This document shows, piece after piece, positions 6,063 to 7,444 of a stretch of 7,444 nt of DNA (positions are counted from its first letter, which is position 1; each line of letters starts with the position of its first letter). A program made the translations under genes and the position numbers. The DNA is from Candidatus Nanopelagicales bacterium. GTDB lineage: Bacteria > Actinomycetota > Actinomycetes > S36-B12 > UBA5976. Below the pieces are notes generated by a model. It did not search any database and was not told the DNA's origin. It saw only the letters and a program-made list of their open reading frames with translations. The DNA is taken from contig JAURLB010000183.1 in assembly GCA_030831445.1 (NCBI GenBank), positions 1-7,444 of the forward strand, written 5' to 3'.

Positions 6063-7444
6063 ATGTCAAACATCTACTCATTACCTCCAAGCGAACTCGC
6101 ACAAGAAGCGGTAAAGCATGTTATTCACAAGCCGTTTTGGCAAAGCACCATCGAGAACCATCAGACCCAAATGATTCCACCAAATCTGAGGACGGATGTG
6201 CTCGTCGTAGGTGGTGGCTTCACTGGGTTATGGAGCGCTGTGCAACTACGGTTGCGTTATCCGTCGCTTCGCGTCGCCTTGGTGGACAAATCAACCTTTG
6301 CTGGCGAAGCTACGAGCCGTAATGGTGGATTCATTCACTCAACTCTTACACATGGATTTGAAAATTCTCTTCAACACTGGCCCGATGAAACATCTACTCT
6401 CATTGATCTTGGAAACAAAAATTTCAGTGCAATCAAATCTTTCATTGCTGAAAACCACATTGAGTGTGATTGGATTGATGCTGGCGAACTTGAAACTGCC
6501 CTGCTGCCATCTCAGATTGCAGAACTCGAACGCCAAGTGGAATTGGCAAATTCACTAGGACTTGGCTGGCAATTCTTAGACTTTGAATCAACCCAACAAA
6601 AGATTCACAATCCCCAACTCTTGGCCGCAAGTTTTGATCCTCATGGTGTAGCAACAATGAATCCCGCAAAACTTGCACTGGGACTGGTGAAGTACCTTGA
6701 ACGCGAAGGCGTCGAACTGTTTCAACACACAGAAGTCACGAAAATTACAAGAAGCAATGGCACAATCGTCACGACGCATTCAGGCGGAGAAATACACTCC
6801 TCAAAAGTTATTGTTGCCTCCGGTGCACATTTCTTTGTCCATCCATTGACTCGGATGCGAACAATTCCAATCTATGACTACAGCATCGTATCGCGAGTAC
6901 TGCAGCCGGAAGAACTGCAACTGCTTGGTTGGCAAGGCGAAGAAGGTGTGATTGATACTGGAAATCAATTTCATTATTACCGCCTCACACCAGATCGACG
7001 GATTCTGTGGGGCGGCTATGCGGCAAATTATCATTTCGGTAGCGCTATCAACGAATCCTTAACTTACCAACAGCAAGAATTTGCACAATTAGCCCAGGAT
7101 TTCTTTGCGCTCTTTCCAAATTTAAAGCACATACATTTTGAATATGCTTGGGGTGGAGTCATCGATACCTGCAGCCGTTTTGTTCCATTCTTTCAAACAA
7201 GTCACCGCGGACAGGTGGTTCAGGCGGCCGGCTTCACAGGGCTTGGAGTGGCGACAAGTCGTTTTGCGGCGGATGTGATGATTGATTTGATTTTCGGAGA
7301 AACGACAGAGCGAACTGCCCTGGATATGGTCAAGTCAAAGCCGGTGCCATTTCCACCTGAACCTTTACGAAGCCTCAGTATTTGGCTCACCCGAGCATCA
7401 CTACTACACGAAGATCGAACTGGAAAGCGAAATCTTTGGCTTCG
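6063..7444 (+). CDS. FAD-dependent oxidoreductase, DAO family (PuuB-like amine/amino-acid oxidase), 3' end cut by window
   Basis: An open frame of 460 codons runs without a stop to the right edge. The N-terminal DVLVVGGGFTGLWSA (about 45-59) is the FAD-binding Rossmann fingerprint, with G50, G52 and G55 and an acidic D75 at the end of the second strand. ATSRNGGF (83-90) is the next flavin-contact motif of the DAO (D-amino acid oxidase, sarcosine oxidase, PuuB) superfamily. Near the C-terminus QAAGFTGLGVATS (387-399) is the second FAD-contact segment. The frame reaches RKRNLWL-like residues that usually precede the end of actinobacterial homologues, so probably only some 10-20 residues are missing (from memory of the family). 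The ATG at 6063 is the first start after an in-frame TAA at 6054, but has no nearby Shine-Dalgarno site. These enzymes oxidise an amine or amino acid to an imine with release of hydrogen peroxide or electron transfer. The ureohydrolase and gabT neighbours hint at a polyamine-related substrate, for example gamma-glutamylputrescine, but this is not shown. Confidence 0.9.
   Translation, partial: MSNIYSLPPSELAQEAVKHVIHKPFWQSTIENHQTQMIPPNLRTDVLVVGGGFTGLWSAVQLRLRYPSLRVALVDKSTFAGEATSRNGGFIHSTLTHGFENSLQHWPDETSTLIDLGNKNFSAIKSFIAENHIECDWIDAGELETALLPSQIAELERQVELANSLGLGWQFLDFESTQQKIHNPQLLAASFDPHGVATMNPAKLALGLVKYLEREGVELFQHTEVTKITRSNGTIVTTHSGGEIHSSKVIVASGAHFFVHPLTRMRTIPIYDYSIVSRVLQPEELQLLGWQGEEGVIDTGNQFHYYRLTPDRRILWGGYAANYHFGSAINESLTYQQQEFAQLAQDFFALFPNLKHIHFEYAWGGVIDTCSRFVPFFQTSHRGQVVQAAGFTGLGVATSRFAADVMIDLIFGETTERTALDMVKSKPVPFPPEPLRSLSIWLTRASLLHEDRTGKRNLWL

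Noticed and set aside
6211..6558. 115-residue plus-strand open frame, with another at 6032-6322, overlapping the FAD oxidase
   Set aside because: Both are in a different frame from the 460-codon oxidase frame, which carries clear FAD motifs in exactly this stretch.
1..7444. Search for tRNA or rRNA genes, CRISPR repeats, insertion-sequence ends, riboswitch-like leaders and phage genes
   Set aside because: Almost every base is in conserved coding sequence, the gaps are at most 95 bp, and none holds such a structure.

Overview
The window looks like a piece of chromosome from a streamlined, moderate-to-low-GC actinobacterium. By eye the GC content is in the 40s percent. The proteins read like those of Mycobacterium and Streptomyces relatives: the ispG, GNAT, proS and Rip1-type protease cluster and the GabT sequence are all actinobacterial in style. 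Gaps between genes are short (20 to 95 bp), neighbouring genes overlap, and several starts seem to lack a ribosome binding site. A freshwater planktonic lineage such as Nanopelagicales (acI) is a plausible guess, but the lineage is inference and not proven by the sequence.

Positions 1-3551, all on the minus strand, form a tight housekeeping operon read from right to left. It runs rip1/rseP (site-2 intramembrane protease), ispG (MEP isoprenoid pathway), a DUF4081-type GNAT acetyltransferase and the first 65 codons of proS (prolyl-tRNA synthetase), which runs off the left edge. This is the conserved actinobacterial rip-ispG-GNAT-proS order, but dxr, which usually precedes rip, is not there.

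Positions 3552-3597 are a 46-bp divergent promoter region that appears to drive both rip1 (minus) and gabT (plus), probably as leaderless or near-leaderless transcripts.

Positions 3598-7444 hold a nitrogen and polyamine catabolic group. It consists of gabT (4-aminobutyrate aminotransferase, plus), a manganese ureohydrolase of the agmatinase/guanidinobutyrase family (minus, tail-to-tail with gabT and overlapping it by 18 bp), and a FAD-dependent amine/amino-acid oxidase of the DAO (PuuB-like) family. The oxidase is on the plus strand, divergent from the ureohydrolase, and open at the right edge. Two routes fit the three genes. One is hydrolysis of 4-guanidinobutyrate to GABA and urea, with GabT passing GABA to succinate semialdehyde. 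The other is agmatine to putrescine and then, through an oxidase, to GABA. The window alone does not decide between them.

I found no RNA gene, mobile element, CRISPR array or clear rho-independent terminator, and no gene-free stretch longer than 95 bp. I see no convincing evidence of an entirely new system. The best leads are the compact divergent promoters, the unresolved substrates of the ureohydrolase and oxidase pair, and the conserved GNAT of unknown substrate.
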